Shown piece after piece: positions 22,891 to 32,320 of a DNA stretch of 54,269 nt. A program made the translations under genes and the position numbers. The notes beneath the pieces were generated by a model. It ran no database searches, was not told the origin of the DNA, and worked only from the letters and a program-made list of their open reading frames with translations. Each line of letters starts with the position of its first letter. The first letter of the stretch is position 1. The DNA lies in the NCBI GenBank assembly GCA_964478125.1, contig CAYZGR010000015.1, positions 1 to 54,269 on the forward strand, written 5' to 3'. The DNA comes from FW021-bin31 sp964478125 (GTDB lineage Bacteria > Bacteroidota > Bacteroidia > Chitinophagales > Chitinophagaceae).

Positions 22891-25014
22891 ATGCAGGAAA
22901 AGATAAATATCGCATTAGTCGGCAATCCCAATAGTGGAAAAAGCTCTTTATTCAATTCACTCACGGGACTGAATCAAAAAGTGGGCAATTTTCCGGGGGT
23001 TACGGTAGATAAGAAAACCGGGGGATGTCACCTAAACGAGAAGTGGCGTGCAAATATCATAGACCTGCCCGGTACCTATAGCCTGTATCCGAAAAGTGCC
23101 GATGAAATGGTCACTTACGACATCCTTTTAAATCCGGATAATCAGGATGCGCCCGACCTGATCGTTATTGTCGCCGATGCCTCCAATTTAAAAAGGAACC
23201 TTTTCTTTTGTTCTCAAATTATTGATCTGAAAATACCCACTGTAGTAGGCCTGACGATGATGGATCTGGCTCAAAAGAGCGGTGCGGAGATTGACCTGAA
23301 GGGATTAGAACGGGAATTGGGCGTACCGGTTGTTGCTATTAATCCTTTAAAGAATAAGGGGATTGCACAATTAAAAAAAGCGCTGATCCTTACGGCAGAA
23401 AAGCAATATCAAATGCCTGCACATTCTTTTGTGAACGCAACGGAAATGGCGGCTGAAGTAGTAGAAGGTGTAACCCGTTTTGTCCCCGTCAGCAGCCCTT
23501 ATGCAGCGCTTCATGTAGCTTCCAACATAGACGAACTGCGATTCCTGAATGGCGGCCAACGGCTTGCAATAAAAAATGTATTGGCAGAAAATGAGTTTAA
23601 TAAATCCCGTATCCAGGGAAAGGAGGTATTGCAGCGCTATGCGAGGATCAAGCAAATCATGGGAAATACGGTGACTCAGCGGAATCCTCTTTACAAAAAA
23701 TTAATTACGGAAAAGATAGACAATGTACTGCTCCACCGATTCTGGGGTTACGTCATTATGCTGCTGGTCCTGCTTTTTATTTTTCAATGTATTTTTTCTT
23801 TTGCAGAGTATCCCATGGATGCGATAGAACTGGGTTTCTCGCAATTGGGAGGCTGGCTGGGCCACATGCTTCCGGCGGGCTGGTTTTCTGATCTGCTGGT
23901 CAATGGACTTATCGCAGGAATAAGCGGCATTGCGGTTTTTATTCCACAAATTATGATCCTGTTTGGGTTTATCACCCTTCTGGAAGATACAGGATATATG
24001 GCCCGTATCAGTTTCCTGACAGATCGCATCATGAGGCAATCCGGATTGAACGGCCGGTCCGTCATGCCCCTGGTAAGCGGTATTGCCTGTGCGGTACCTG
24101 CTATTATGGCCACCCGCAGCATAGAGAATAAAAAAGAAAGGCTCATCACCATTCTGGTTACCCCGCTCATGCCCTGCTCCGCACGCCTTCCTATATATGT
24201 TATTATCATTTCCCTTATCATTCCGAATACTTACCTGTGGGGATTCATCAGTCTGCAGGGACTTGTCATGATGGGGATGTATTTCATCGGATTTTTCATG
24301 TCCATGCTGGCTGCCTTTGTAATGAAGTTTATTATCAGAGTAAAAGGCAAAAGTCATTTTATCATGGAACTTCCCGCCTATAGAGTACCACGCTGGAAAA
24401 ATGTATTGACCACCATGATAGAAAAAGGGCGGATCTTTGTTATGGAAGCCGGTAAAATTATTCTCATTATCTCGCTTATTCTTTGGTTTCTGGCCTCGTA
24501 CGGACCCGGAAACAAGATCCAACAAATAGAACAACACTACACTGCCGAAATACAGGCCCATCCCGGACAGGCGAAGGAACTACAACAAGAAATGCAGGGT
24601 GAAAAGATAGAAAACTCTTATGCCGGATATCTTGGTAAGGCGGTAGAACCTGTTATCCGTCCCTTAGGATTTGACTGGAAAATAGGAATTGCCCTTATCA
24701 CTTCATTTGCCGCCCGGGAAGTTTTTGTAGGAACCATGGCAACCATATACAGTGTAGGAGATGATCCCCATCTGGGCCGCATGACTTTGACCGAAAAAAT
24801 GCAAAATGCCCGCCATCCCGACGGAACAAAGGTATTTACCCTGGCCACAGGCCTTTCATTGATGCTTTTTTATGCCTTCGCCATGCAATGCATGAGTACG
24901 CTGGCCATCGTGAAAAGGGAAACCAAAGGTTGGAAGATACCGGCCATCCAATTTGTATATATGACCGGGCTGGCGTATATCTTTAGCTTTATTGCTTTTC
25001 AGCTTTTAGCCTGA
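22891..25014 (+). CDS. feoB: Ferrous iron transporter FeoB
   Basis: 707 aa. An N-terminal G domain has GNPNSGKSS (11-19), VTVDKKTGG, DLPGTYSLYP and a regulatory helical spacer to about 260. The membrane part has gate motifs PLVSGIACAVPAIMATRS and LVTPLMPCSARLPIYVIII, with the conserved Cys pair, and later SFAAREVFVGTMATIYSVG. It imports Fe2+ driven through its GTPase domain. Length matches Bacteroidota FeoB without a fused FeoA. No feoA is adjacent: the 154-bp gap before it is too short. The 3' end lies 5 nt from the convergent adaptor gene. Confidence 0.96.
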   Translation: MQEKINIALVGNPNSGKSSLFNSLTGLNQKVGNFPGVTVDKKTGGCHLNEKWRANIIDLPGTYSLYPKSADEMVTYDILLNPDNQDAPDLIVIVADASNLKRNLFFCSQIIDLKIPTVVGLTMMDLAQKSGAEIDLKGLERELGVPVVAINPLKNKGIAQLKKALILTAEKQYQMPAHSFVNATEMAAEVVEGVTRFVPVSSPYAALHVASNIDELRFLNGGQRLAIKNVLAENEFNKSRIQGKEVLQRYARIKQIMGNTVTQRNPLYKKLITEKIDNVLLHRFWGYVIMLLVLLFIFQCIFSFAEYPMDAIELGFSQLGGWLGHMLPAGWFSDLLVNGLIAGISGIAVFIPQIMILFGFITLLEDTGYMARISFLTDRIMRQSGLNGRSVMPLVSGIACAVPAIMATRSIENKKERLITILVTPLMPCSARLPIYVIIISLIIPNTYLWGFISLQGLVMMGMYFIGFFMSMLAAFVMKFIIRVKGKSHFIMELPAYRVPRWKNVLTTMIEKGRIFVMEAGKIILIISLILWFLASYGPGNKIQQIEQHYTAEIQAHPGQAKELQQEMQGEKIENSYAGYLGKAVEPVIRPLGFDWKIGIALITSFAAREVFVGTMATIYSVGDDPHLGRMTLTEKMQNARHPDGTKVFTLATGLSLMLFYAFAMQCMSTLAIVKRETKGWKIPAIQFVYMTGLAYIFSFIAFQLLA

Positions 25015-25019
25015 AACAA

Positions 25020-26366
25020 TTATCCATTATTGAAAAGCTGCTCCTGCGGAACGACCTTCACCTTGCTGCCATCGTGCAAGAGCTGTGATATAGCCGTATA
25101 TGGAGCGGATATCACCTTCTCCCCTTCTTTTAATCCGGTATCTATTTGTATGTTAAAGTCATCCTGTATTCCGGTTTTTACCGGAACTTTCTTAACTGTC
25201 CCGTCACTCTGGAGCACGAATACCACGGTCTCTTTATCCTCTCTATCTATTGCACCTGCCGAAGCACTATCTTTTGTTGAATCTGTTTGGGCCCGGGTGG
25301 TCACGGCACTGATAGGTACAGTCAATACCTGTTGCTCGGTTTTTGTCTGAATATTCACATTGGCACTCATGCCCGGCCGAAAAGGGAAATGCTCGGGATG
25401 TTCAGGATCAATAAGATCTACATACGAAGCTTTCAAAATACGAATGTGAATGGTATAATTCGTTACGCCTGTTGAAGCGGTTGCCATACTGGAATTGGCT
25501 CCTTGCGTAGCAATATCCTGGCTGGAGCTGGCAATTTGGGTCACCACGCCTTTAAATTTACGACCATTATAAGCATCTACTTCTATCAGGGCGGTGTCTC
25601 CCAGGAATACTTGTGAAACATCATTTTCCCCCACATCCACCTGCACTTCCATGGTATCCATATTCGCAATCCGCATGATCTCAGTACCGGCCATTTGTGC
25701 CGTCCCCACCACTCTTTCTCCTTTCTTCACCGGGAGGTAAATAACATATCCGCTCATAGGGGCAAGGATGGTAGTACGATGTAAATTTTCTTCCGCCTGC
25801 TGTAAATCGGCCTGGGCGGCTTTCACTGCGAAAGAAGTACTCTGGATTTGTTGTTCAGAAGCCTTGTAATTGGACAGCGCCTGCTGATAAGCGCTAAAGT
25901 CCTGGTCATATTTCTGCTTTGAAATAACCTTTTCTTCAAATAATTTTTTGCTACGCATAAAATCTGCCTTCGCTTGTTCTAATGCAGCTTTTATAGCCCC
26001 TTGTGCCGCCTTAGCATTGGCCAACTGAGCTTTTGTCTGATTTACAGATGCAGCAGAACGGTTTCGCATGGAGCTGTATATATCAGCATAGATTCTGGCT
26101 ACTACCTGGCCCTTTGTAACGGAATCTCCTTCCTCTACCGGAAGGGATACCACCTCACCGGAGACATCGGGACTGATGCTTACCACTACCTCGGGATAGA
26201 TTCTTCCACTGGCTGAGACCGTCTGTGTGATATCTTTATAGGCTACCGTGGTCACCGCTACCTTCGTGCCATCATTATTCCCAATGACCCCTATTCCCTT
26301 TAATACCAAAAGGAGAATGATCAGAACGACTAAAGCGACAAGGATGTAGATCGTTTTTTTCTTCAT
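25020..26366 (-). CDS. Periplasmic adaptor (MacA/HlyD type) of an efflux system
   Basis: 448 aa. One N-terminal membrane helix (about 5-25) anchors the protein. A first lipoyl half has SGRIYPEVVVSISPDVSGEV, and a long coiled-coil hairpin (about 95-205) is rich in Ala/Gln/Lys. A second lipoyl half, APMSGYVIYLPVKKGERV, and beta-barrel/membrane-proximal domains follow. This is the membrane-fusion protein that bridges an inner-membrane pump to TolC. Its ATG overlaps the TolC stop (ATGA). In most Bacteroidota operons a MacB-like permease and ATPase follow, but here feoB converges directly. Confidence 0.93.
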   Translation of the reverse strand: MKKKTIYILVALVVLIILLLVLKGIGVIGNNDGTKVAVTTVAYKDITQTVSASGRIYPEVVVSISPDVSGEVVSLPVEEGDSVTKGQVVARIYADIYSSMRNRSAASVNQTKAQLANAKAAQGAIKAALEQAKADFMRSKKLFEEKVISKQKYDQDFSAYQQALSNYKASEQQIQSTSFAVKAAQADLQQAEENLHRTTILAPMSGYVIYLPVKKGERVVGTAQMAGTEIMRIANMDTMEVQVDVGENDVSQVFLGDTALIEVDAYNGRKFKGVVTQIASSSQDIATQGANSSMATASTGVTNYTIHIRILKASYVDLIDPEHPEHFPFRPGMSANVNIQTKTEQQVLTVPISAVTTRAQTDSTKDSASAGAIDREDKETVVFVLQSDGTVKKVPVKTGIQDDFNIQIDTGLKEGEKVISAPYTAISQLLHDGSKVKVVPQEQLFNNG

Positions 26367-27817
26367 CTAAAAGATATTCTAAGATTTCTGTAAAATTCCA
26401 ATACTTTCATTTTGAATATATAATCGTAATGTTTTGATATCAAATCTGTTTGGGCGTTAAACAGATCATTCTGACTGGTCAAGTATTCAAGAGAACTGAT
26501 TATTCCCACTTCATATCTTTTCTGGGCATAAAAGAAAGCTTTCTGAACAGATGCCAGGGTCTTTTTGGCCGCATTATAGTTTTCCAGGGCTGCATGGGCA
26601 TCCGCGTAAGCCGTATAAATGTTTTGCTTAAGCGTCAGCAAGTCATTTTCCTGCACTAATTTTTGGTTTTGCAGATCCAGTTGGGCATTACGAATCTGGG
26701 CCCTTGTCTGCCAACCGCTAAACAAAGGAATGCTCAGGCTTAAACCTATATTTTCCCTCAGGTTATCCCCAAGCTGGGTCCCCAGGACGGGATCCTCATA
26801 TTTGGGGGTAGATACTTCCTGGGGTAACGATTTCACTACGTAGTCTTCGCCGTCAACTGTAACGCTTCCAATGGGAGAAGGAGGCACCTGTATGGTATAC
26901 TCCCCGGCCGGCCGCTGGTAAGAGCTGGAGTAATTGGTGCCCAGGCTGGCGCCGAACGATAGGCTGGGATACAATCGGGCCCGGGTGGCTTTTAAAAGAC
27001 TTTTAGAAGCAAGGATATTGAGAGAATCTGCTTTTACAATAGGCTGGTTTCGTATAGCTCCTTCATAGATTTCTTCGGGATTGAGTGTGGCTATATTGAG
27101 CAAAGGTATGGCTTCAAGATCCGGTTTTTGCGGAGTAAAAGGGGTATTAAAATCCAGGTTTAATAACACCTTTATTTGTAGGATGGAGCTTCTGACCTGA
27201 TTGATATTACTAATTAATGTGGCACTATCTCTGGCGAGCTGGGCCGCCATGTCCGCTTCATTACTTTCGGGCAGCGTACCGGCCTCTACCTGTTTGGTGG
27301 TATTTTCCAACTGGTTCAAAGTTAAAGCCACTTGTTTTTTTGCAGCTTTGACCTGTTCCTCTGCAAGTAAGATCTGTAAATAGGCATTGGCTACATTCAA
27401 CGAAATATCATTGACCATTTTTTCCAGGATGGCGTCATTGGCCATGTATTGGTATTTATTGGCACGGATGGAGTTTCTGATCTGAAAAAAGTTAAAAAGG
27501 GTTACCCCCGCACTCACATCCACTCCGGCAGAGGAAAGTTGATTGCTCACAAATTGGTTGGTGGTCGGATCAATGGAACGCCCGAAATTTTTTCCGTAAT
27601 TCACAGAACCATTGATACTCGGCAGTTGCGATAAGCGGCTCTGTTTCAGGCTGATCCCGGCCTGTTTTTTTTGAAGGATTTGCTGTTTTATTTGAATATT
27701 ATGAGCTCGTGCATATTCTAAACAGCGTTGTAAGCTCCATACACTATCCTGGGCAGAGGTTGTAGAAAATAGAAATAGGGGTATAATTAATAACTTGAAT
27801 TCAAGCGGAAGTTTCAT
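26363..27817 (-). CDS. TolC-family outer-membrane efflux protein
   Basis: 484 aa. A signal peptide (about 1-22) is followed by WSLQRCLEYARAHNIQIKQQ and two outer-membrane-efflux repeats rich in Gln/Asn/Ala helices, with NGSVNYGKNFGRSIDP and LSFGASLGTNYS as strands. A second repeat starts near LRENIGLSLSIPLFSGWQTR. It forms the trimeric outer-membrane duct. It is first in a two-gene unit with the adaptor. A strong promoter (TTTG, 18 nt, TATATTTG) lies 33-63 nt upstream. Confidence 0.93.
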   Translation of the reverse strand: MKLPLEFKLLIIPLFLFSTTSAQDSVWSLQRCLEYARAHNIQIKQQILQKKQAGISLKQSRLSQLPSINGSVNYGKNFGRSIDPTTNQFVSNQLSSAGVDVSAGVTLFNFFQIRNSIRANKYQYMANDAILEKMVNDISLNVANAYLQILLAEEQVKAAKKQVALTLNQLENTTKQVEAGTLPESNEADMAAQLARDSATLISNINQVRSSILQIKVLLNLDFNTPFTPQKPDLEAIPLLNIATLNPEEIYEGAIRNQPIVKADSLNILASKSLLKATRARLYPSLSFGASLGTNYSSSYQRPAGEYTIQVPPSPIGSVTVDGEDYVVKSLPQEVSTPKYEDPVLGTQLGDNLRENIGLSLSIPLFSGWQTRAQIRNAQLDLQNQKLVQENDLLTLKQNIYTAYADAHAALENYNAAKKTLASVQKAFFYAQKRYEVGIISSLEYLTSQNDLFNAQTDLISKHYDYIFKMKVLEFYRNLRISFR

Positions 27818-27850
27818 AAAGAAACATTCATTTTAAGGCTTTTAATGGAA

Positions 27851-27880
27851 CAAATATAGATTAATTCTTTTTTCTACAAA
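27851..27880 (-). promoter_or_regulatory. Full consensus promoter for tolC-adaptor operon
   Basis: On the minus strand TTTG (27880-27877), 18 nt, then TATATTTG (27858-27851). The tolC ATG (27817) is 33 nt downstream. Confidence 0.75.
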
Positions 27881-27951
27881 TAATTACAAAAAGTAATTCA
27901 TTTATTTTATTCGCCGAATGTACTAATTTGCAAAAAAATGAATGCAATACG

Positions 27952-29574
27952 ATGCAGCAGACCGATTTTCTTGTCATCGGCTCAGGGGTGGCGGGGCTGA
28001 CTTATGCCCTGAAAGTAGCCAAACATTTTCCTGACCGTCAGATTATTGTGGTTACCAAAACCAAAATAGAGGAAACCAATACCCAATACGCCCAGGGCGG
28101 AGTAGCCGTCGTAAATGATCCGGAACACGACAGTTTTGAAAAACATATTCAGGATACATTGATTGCCGGCGACGACCTGTGTAATAAAAAGGTGGTTGAG
28201 ATCGTCGTGAAAGAAGGTCCTGAGAGTGTTGAGGACATTATCAGGCTGGGAGCCAACTTTGACAAGGATCTATCAGGCCACTACACGCTGGGCAGAGAAG
28301 GCGGGCATTCTGAAAATAGGGTTATTCACTATAAAGATATCACGGGATGGGAAATTGAACGAACGTTAGTACATGCCGTCAGGCGACAAAAAAATATAAC
28401 GGTCATCAGCCATTGTTATGTTGTTGACCTGATCACGCAACACCACCTGGGCTACCTCGTCACCAAGTCAACCACGGATATTACCTGTTATGGTGTATAT
28501 GTATTCAACCGGCAGACGAACCGGATAGAGAAAATATTGTCGCGGGTGACCTTGTTGGCCACCGGTGGAAACGGTCAGGTTTATCGCACTACTACCAATC
28601 CGACGATCGCGACGGGAGATGGGGTAGCCATGGTTTATCGCGCAAAAGGACGAATTGAGAACATGGAGTTTATCCAGTTCCATCCTACTGCACTTTATCT
28701 GGCCGGCAACCCGAATGATCCCGGTCAATCCGTCGGACAGGACTTCCTTATTTCCGAAGCTGTTCGAGGAGACGGCGCATTCTTAAGAAACACCAACGGA
28801 ATAGCCTTCATGAAGCAGTATGATGAAAGAAAAGACCTGGCCCCAAGAGATGTCGTAGCCCGTGCTATAGACAGCGAAATGAAAAAGACAGGCATGGAAC
28901 ATGTATTCCTGGATTGTCGCCAGATGGATCTGGAAAAGTTCAAAAAACATTTCCCGAATATTTATGAAAAATGTCTCAGGGTAGGCATCGACGTTTCTAA
29001 AGATCTGATCCCCGTAGCTCCTGCGGCACATTACAGCTGTGGGGGGATCAAAACCGATACGTGGGGACGTAGCTCAATCAGAAATTTATATGCCTGTGGA
29101 GAATGTGCCTCCACTGGCCTGCATGGCGCCAACCGACTGGCATCTAACTCCTTGCTGGAAGCCATGGTCTTCGCAAACAGATGCTCTGAAGACAGTTCCG
29201 GTCAGGTTTCAGATATTCCCATCCGTACGGATATTCCCGACTGGAATGCCGAAGGAACAAGCGAACCGCGGGAAATGATCCTGATCACTCAGAGCCTCAA
29301 AGAACTACAACAGGTAATGAGTGATTATGTAGGCATCGTTAGAAGCGACACCCGCCTGAAAAGAGCTATGCGAAGACTGGATATCCTACATGAGGAAACG
29401 GAAGCGCTCTATGAACACACCGTAGTATCTCCCCAGTTATGCCAAGTCAGAAATCTGATCACCGTAGGCTATCTGATCGTTAAAGGAGCCTCCTTCAGAA
29501 AAGAAAGCCGAGGATTACATTACAATACAGACTATCCCTACAAAAGTCCACTGGTACAAAACATCATTTTATAA
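27952..29574 (+). CDS. nadB: L-aspartate oxidase
   Basis: 540 aa from ATG 27952; an upstream TTG at 27928 would add eight non-conserved residues. It oxidises L-aspartate to iminoaspartate for NAD synthesis. Motifs are the FAD-binding DFLVIGSGVAGLTYALKVA, NTQYAQGGVAVV, LGREGGHSENRVIH, EFIQFHPTALY and PVAPAAHYSCGGIKTD, then ACGECASTGLHGANRLASNS. The C-terminal helical domain is complete. No nadA or nadC is in the window. Its TAA is immediately followed by the convergent proC stop. Confidence 0.96.
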   Translation: MQQTDFLVIGSGVAGLTYALKVAKHFPDRQIIVVTKTKIEETNTQYAQGGVAVVNDPEHDSFEKHIQDTLIAGDDLCNKKVVEIVVKEGPESVEDIIRLGANFDKDLSGHYTLGREGGHSENRVIHYKDITGWEIERTLVHAVRRQKNITVISHCYVVDLITQHHLGYLVTKSTTDITCYGVYVFNRQTNRIEKILSRVTLLATGGNGQVYRTTTNPTIATGDGVAMVYRAKGRIENMEFIQFHPTALYLAGNPNDPGQSVGQDFLISEAVRGDGAFLRNTNGIAFMKQYDERKDLAPRDVVARAIDSEMKKTGMEHVFLDCRQMDLEKFKKHFPNIYEKCLRVGIDVSKDLIPVAPAAHYSCGGIKTDTWGRSSIRNLYACGECASTGLHGANRLASNSLLEAMVFANRCSEDSSGQVSDIPIRTDIPDWNAEGTSEPREMILITQSLKELQQVMSDYVGIVRSDTRLKRAMRRLDILHEETEALYEHTVVSPQLCQVRNLITVGYLIVKGASFRKESRGLHYNTDYPYKSPLVQNIIL

Positions 29575-30375
29575 TCAGCCGTTCACTATTTTATTGTAAG
29601 ATGCCGTAATTCCCTTTATAAGCGAAGAGCTAAATCCTTTGTGTTCCATTTCATTCAAACCGGCAATCGTACATCCTTTAGGAGTAGTTACTTTATCTAT
29701 TTCCTCCTCAGGATGTTTCTTTTCCTTAATAAGTAATTCGGTAGCGCCTTTAACAGTTTGGGAAGCAATCAGGTTAGCTGTTTGGGCGTCAAACCCGATT
29801 TCGATCCCACCCTGAATATTGGCACGAATAAAGCGAAGGGCATAAGCTATACCGCAGGCGCCCAAGACCGTAGCTGCATCCATCAAACCCTCATCAATCA
29901 CAACGGACCGGCCCAATTGGCCAAACAACTCATGCACCAAGTTCAGCTGTTCCACGGAAGCATTTTTATGGCAAAGGCACGTCATGGATTCCTGAATGGC
30001 AATAGCCGTGTTCGGCATGGCTCGAAAAACAGGAAATTCCGATCCCAGTATTTCTTCCAGTTCTTTCAGCCAAACTCCGGTGACAATACTGATCACCATT
30101 TGCTTTTGGGGGTTCAAAACAGGGATCAGTTCTTTCAATACCGGCTTTACATTATAAGGCTTTAAAGCCATAATGATCACATCTGCATCTGCAGCCGCCG
30201 AAGGATTATCGCTTTGAATCGTTACTCCTTTATCAGTAAGATACTGCAAAGTCTCAATTCTTCTTTTAGTAATAACGAGATCTTCAGGCTTGGAAAATCC
30301 ACTTTTCAAGAGTCCTTCCGCAATAGCGCTACCCATGTTTCCACCGCCAATAATAGTGATCCTTTTATTTGCCAT
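29575..30375 (-). CDS. proC: Pyrroline-5-carboxylate reductase
   Basis: 266 aa. It reduces pyrroline-5-carboxylate to proline with NADPH. The N-terminal Rossmann motif is ITIIGGGNMGSAIAEGLLKSG. FRAMPNTAIAIQESMT and the C-terminal ATVLGACGIAY plus VTTPKGCTIAGLNEMEHKGF are P5CR signatures. Length is usual. It follows gmk by 35 nt on the same strand, possibly the end of a DUF4290-murA-gmk-proC unit. It abuts nadB tail to tail with no spacer. Confidence 0.96.
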   Translation of the reverse strand: MANKRITIIGGGNMGSAIAEGLLKSGFSKPEDLVITKRRIETLQYLTDKGVTIQSDNPSAAADADVIIMALKPYNVKPVLKELIPVLNPQKQMVISIVTGVWLKELEEILGSEFPVFRAMPNTAIAIQESMTCLCHKNASVEQLNLVHELFGQLGRSVVIDEGLMDAATVLGACGIAYALRFIRANIQGGIEIGFDAQTANLIASQTVKGATELLIKEKKHPEEEIDKVTTPKGCTIAGLNEMEHKGFSSSLIKGITASYNKIVNG

Positions 30376-30410
30376 AAATCAACCCATTCTTAATTACAAT
30401 ATATATTTTA

Positions 30411-31004
30411 CTACTTGTGTCCGGAATAGATAAAAGCTTTTACCAAGCAAACCGTTTTCTCAACAGCTTTTTTTAATTCGTCATTTACTACAACAGCATC
30501 AAAACATTTTTCATACTCCATTTCCCCGGCGGCCCGATCCAACCGCTCCCTGATACTCCCGGCATCCTCCAGATGACGGTTTATCAGCCGCTGCTCCAAC
30601 ACTCCAATAGAGGGAGGTTTTATAAATATGGACAACGCTTTCCCTCCAAATATCTTTTTAAGATAAACGGCCCCTTTCACATCTACTACCCGCAACGGAT
30701 ATTTATGATCCTGCCAGATCCTGTTCAATTCCGAATGTAAAGTTCCATAATATTTTCCTTTATAAACTTTTTCATGCTCTACAAAGGCTCCGTCTTCAAT
30801 CTTTTTTTTAAACTCGTCAACCGATATAAAATAATAGTCCTTCCCTTCTACCTCTCCCGGACGCGGGGAGCGCGTCGTAACGGAAACAGAAAATGATAAT
30901 TCAGGTAACTGCCGCAATAATTCATGTGCAATGGTTGTCTTACCTGCGCCGGAAGGAGCCGTGAGTATAATAAATTCTTTTGCATAATTTTTCACCTTTT
31001 GCAT
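30411..31004 (-). CDS. gmk: Guanylate kinase
   Basis: 197 aa. It phosphorylates GMP to GDP. It shows the P-loop APSGAGKTTIAHEL, the GMP-binding VTTRSPRPGEVEGKDYYFIS, the lid region and VVVNDELKKAVEK near the end. Length is normal for the family. The start lies 5 nt after the murA stop, indicating cotranscription. Confidence 0.96.
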   Translation of the reverse strand: MQKVKNYAKEFIILTAPSGAGKTTIAHELLRQLPELSFSVSVTTRSPRPGEVEGKDYYFISVDEFKKKIEDGAFVEHEKVYKGKYYGTLHSELNRIWQDHKYPLRVVDVKGAVYLKKIFGGKALSIFIKPPSIGVLEQRLINRHLEDAGSIRERLDRAAGEMEYEKCFDAVVVNDELKKAVEKTVCLVKAFIYSGHK

Positions 31005-31009
31005 ATCCC

Positions 31010-32320
31010 TTATATCCTTTTAATTTCGGCTCCCAATTGTCGTAAACGGGTATCTATATCCTGGTACCCGCGATCTATCTGATTCACATTCTGAATCACA
31101 CTGGTTCCTTCCGCACTCAATGCTGCGATCAGCAATGCCACTCCCGCTCTGATATCCGGCGACGACATGGTCACACCTTGTAAGGCACGGCTTCTGTTCA
31201 GCCCTACCACTACGGCACGATGCGGATCACAGAGAATAATCTGGGCTCCCATACTAATAAGTTTATCCACAAAAAACAACCGGCTCTCAAACATCTTTTG
31301 ATGGATCAATACGCTTCCTTTGGCCTGAATGGCCATTACCAGGACGATACTGAGCAGGTCCGGCGTAAAACCGGGCCACGGATGATCATATATCGTCAAT
31401 ATAGAGCCGTCCATGAATGTTTCTATTTCATAATGGTCTTGTGCAGGGATATGAATATCGTCGCCCTGTATATCCAATTGCAAACCCAACTGGCGAAACT
31501 TATCCGGTATCACACCTAAATGCTCCACGCCGGCGCCTTTGATCGTTAACTCACTCCGGGTCATAGCGGCCAATCCCACAAAAGATCCTATCTCAATCAT
31601 ATCCGGCAGTACGCGATGTGTGGTTCCGCCCAAATTTTCCACCCCTTCAATCTGCAGCTTATTGGAAGCCATTCCTTTAATATTTGCCCCCATGGCCCGC
31701 AACATTTTGCAAAGTTGTTGAATGTAGGGCTCACATGCAGCATTGTAAAGGGTAGTCGTGCCCTTGGTAAGAGAAGCCGCCATAACGAGATTGGCCGTTC
31801 CGGTTACCGAAGGTTCATCAAGTAATATAAAATTTCCTTTTAATCCTTTTTTTGCTTCCAGAAATACAAAACCTTCGGTTTGATCACTATCCAGAGAGGC
31901 TCCCAGCTTTTGAAAGCCTCTCAGATGTATATCCAGAGGACGCCGGCCAATCTTATCTCCTCCCGGGCGTGGAAACCAGGCCTTTCCAAAGCGGGCAAGC
32001 AAAGGACCCGCGATCAAAACCGATCCCCGTAACCGGCCGGATTTCTCACTAAAGTTTTCCGATCGTAAATAATCAAAATCAATATCATCCGCCTGAAAAG
32101 AACAGCAGTGGCTATTCTTACGATGCACCTTCACTCCCATTTCAGTCAATAGCTCAATAAGCATATTTACATCCAGGATATCCGGAAGATTGTCAATGGT
32201 GATCTTTTCCGAAGTAAGCAAACAGGCGCTTATGACCTGCAAGGCCTCATTTTTTGCACCCTGAGGGATAATGGCTCCACTAAGCCTGTTTCCCCCCTTT
32301 ACCTCGAATGCGTTATTCAC
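31010..32320 (-). CDS. murA: MurA, UDP-GlcNAc enolpyruvyl transferase (Asp at catalytic Cys)
   Basis: 436 aa. It makes UDP-GlcNAc-enolpyruvate in the first committed peptidoglycan step. It shows GGNRLSGAIIPQGAKNEALQ at the N-terminus, VTGTANLVMAA and DIRAGVALLIAALSAEGTS near the end. The loop normally reading PGGCxIG is PGGDKIGRRPLDIH, so the fosfomycin-targeted Cys is Asp122. Such enzymes stay active and are known to resist fosfomycin. The start is GTG (32320-32318), overlapping the TGA of the DUF4290 gene as GTGA. It is followed by gmk. Confidence 0.95.
   Translation of the reverse strand: MNNAFEVKGGNRLSGAIIPQGAKNEALQVISACLLTSEKITIDNLPDILDVNMLIELLTEMGVKVHRKNSHCCSFQADDIDFDYLRSENFSEKSGRLRGSVLIAGPLLARFGKAWFPRPGGDKIGRRPLDIHLRGFQKLGASLDSDQTEGFVFLEAKKGLKGNFILLDEPSVTGTANLVMAASLTKGTTTLYNAACEPYIQQLCKMLRAMGANIKGMASNKLQIEGVENLGGTTHRVLPDMIEIGSFVGLAAMTRSELTIKGAGVEHLGVIPDKFRQLGLQLDIQGDDIHIPAQDHYEIETFMDGSILTIYDHPWPGFTPDLLSIVLVMAIQAKGSVLIHQKMFESRLFFVDKLISMGAQIILCDPHRAVVVGLNRSRALQGVTMSSPDIRAGVALLIAALSAEGTSVIQNVNQIDRGYQDIDTRLRQLGAEIKRI

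Noticed and set aside
23701..24561. Long antisense ORF (286 codons) opposite feoB
   Set aside because: Shadow of the feoB membrane region; its composition (many His, Gln, Asn) is not protein-like and it has no own promoter.
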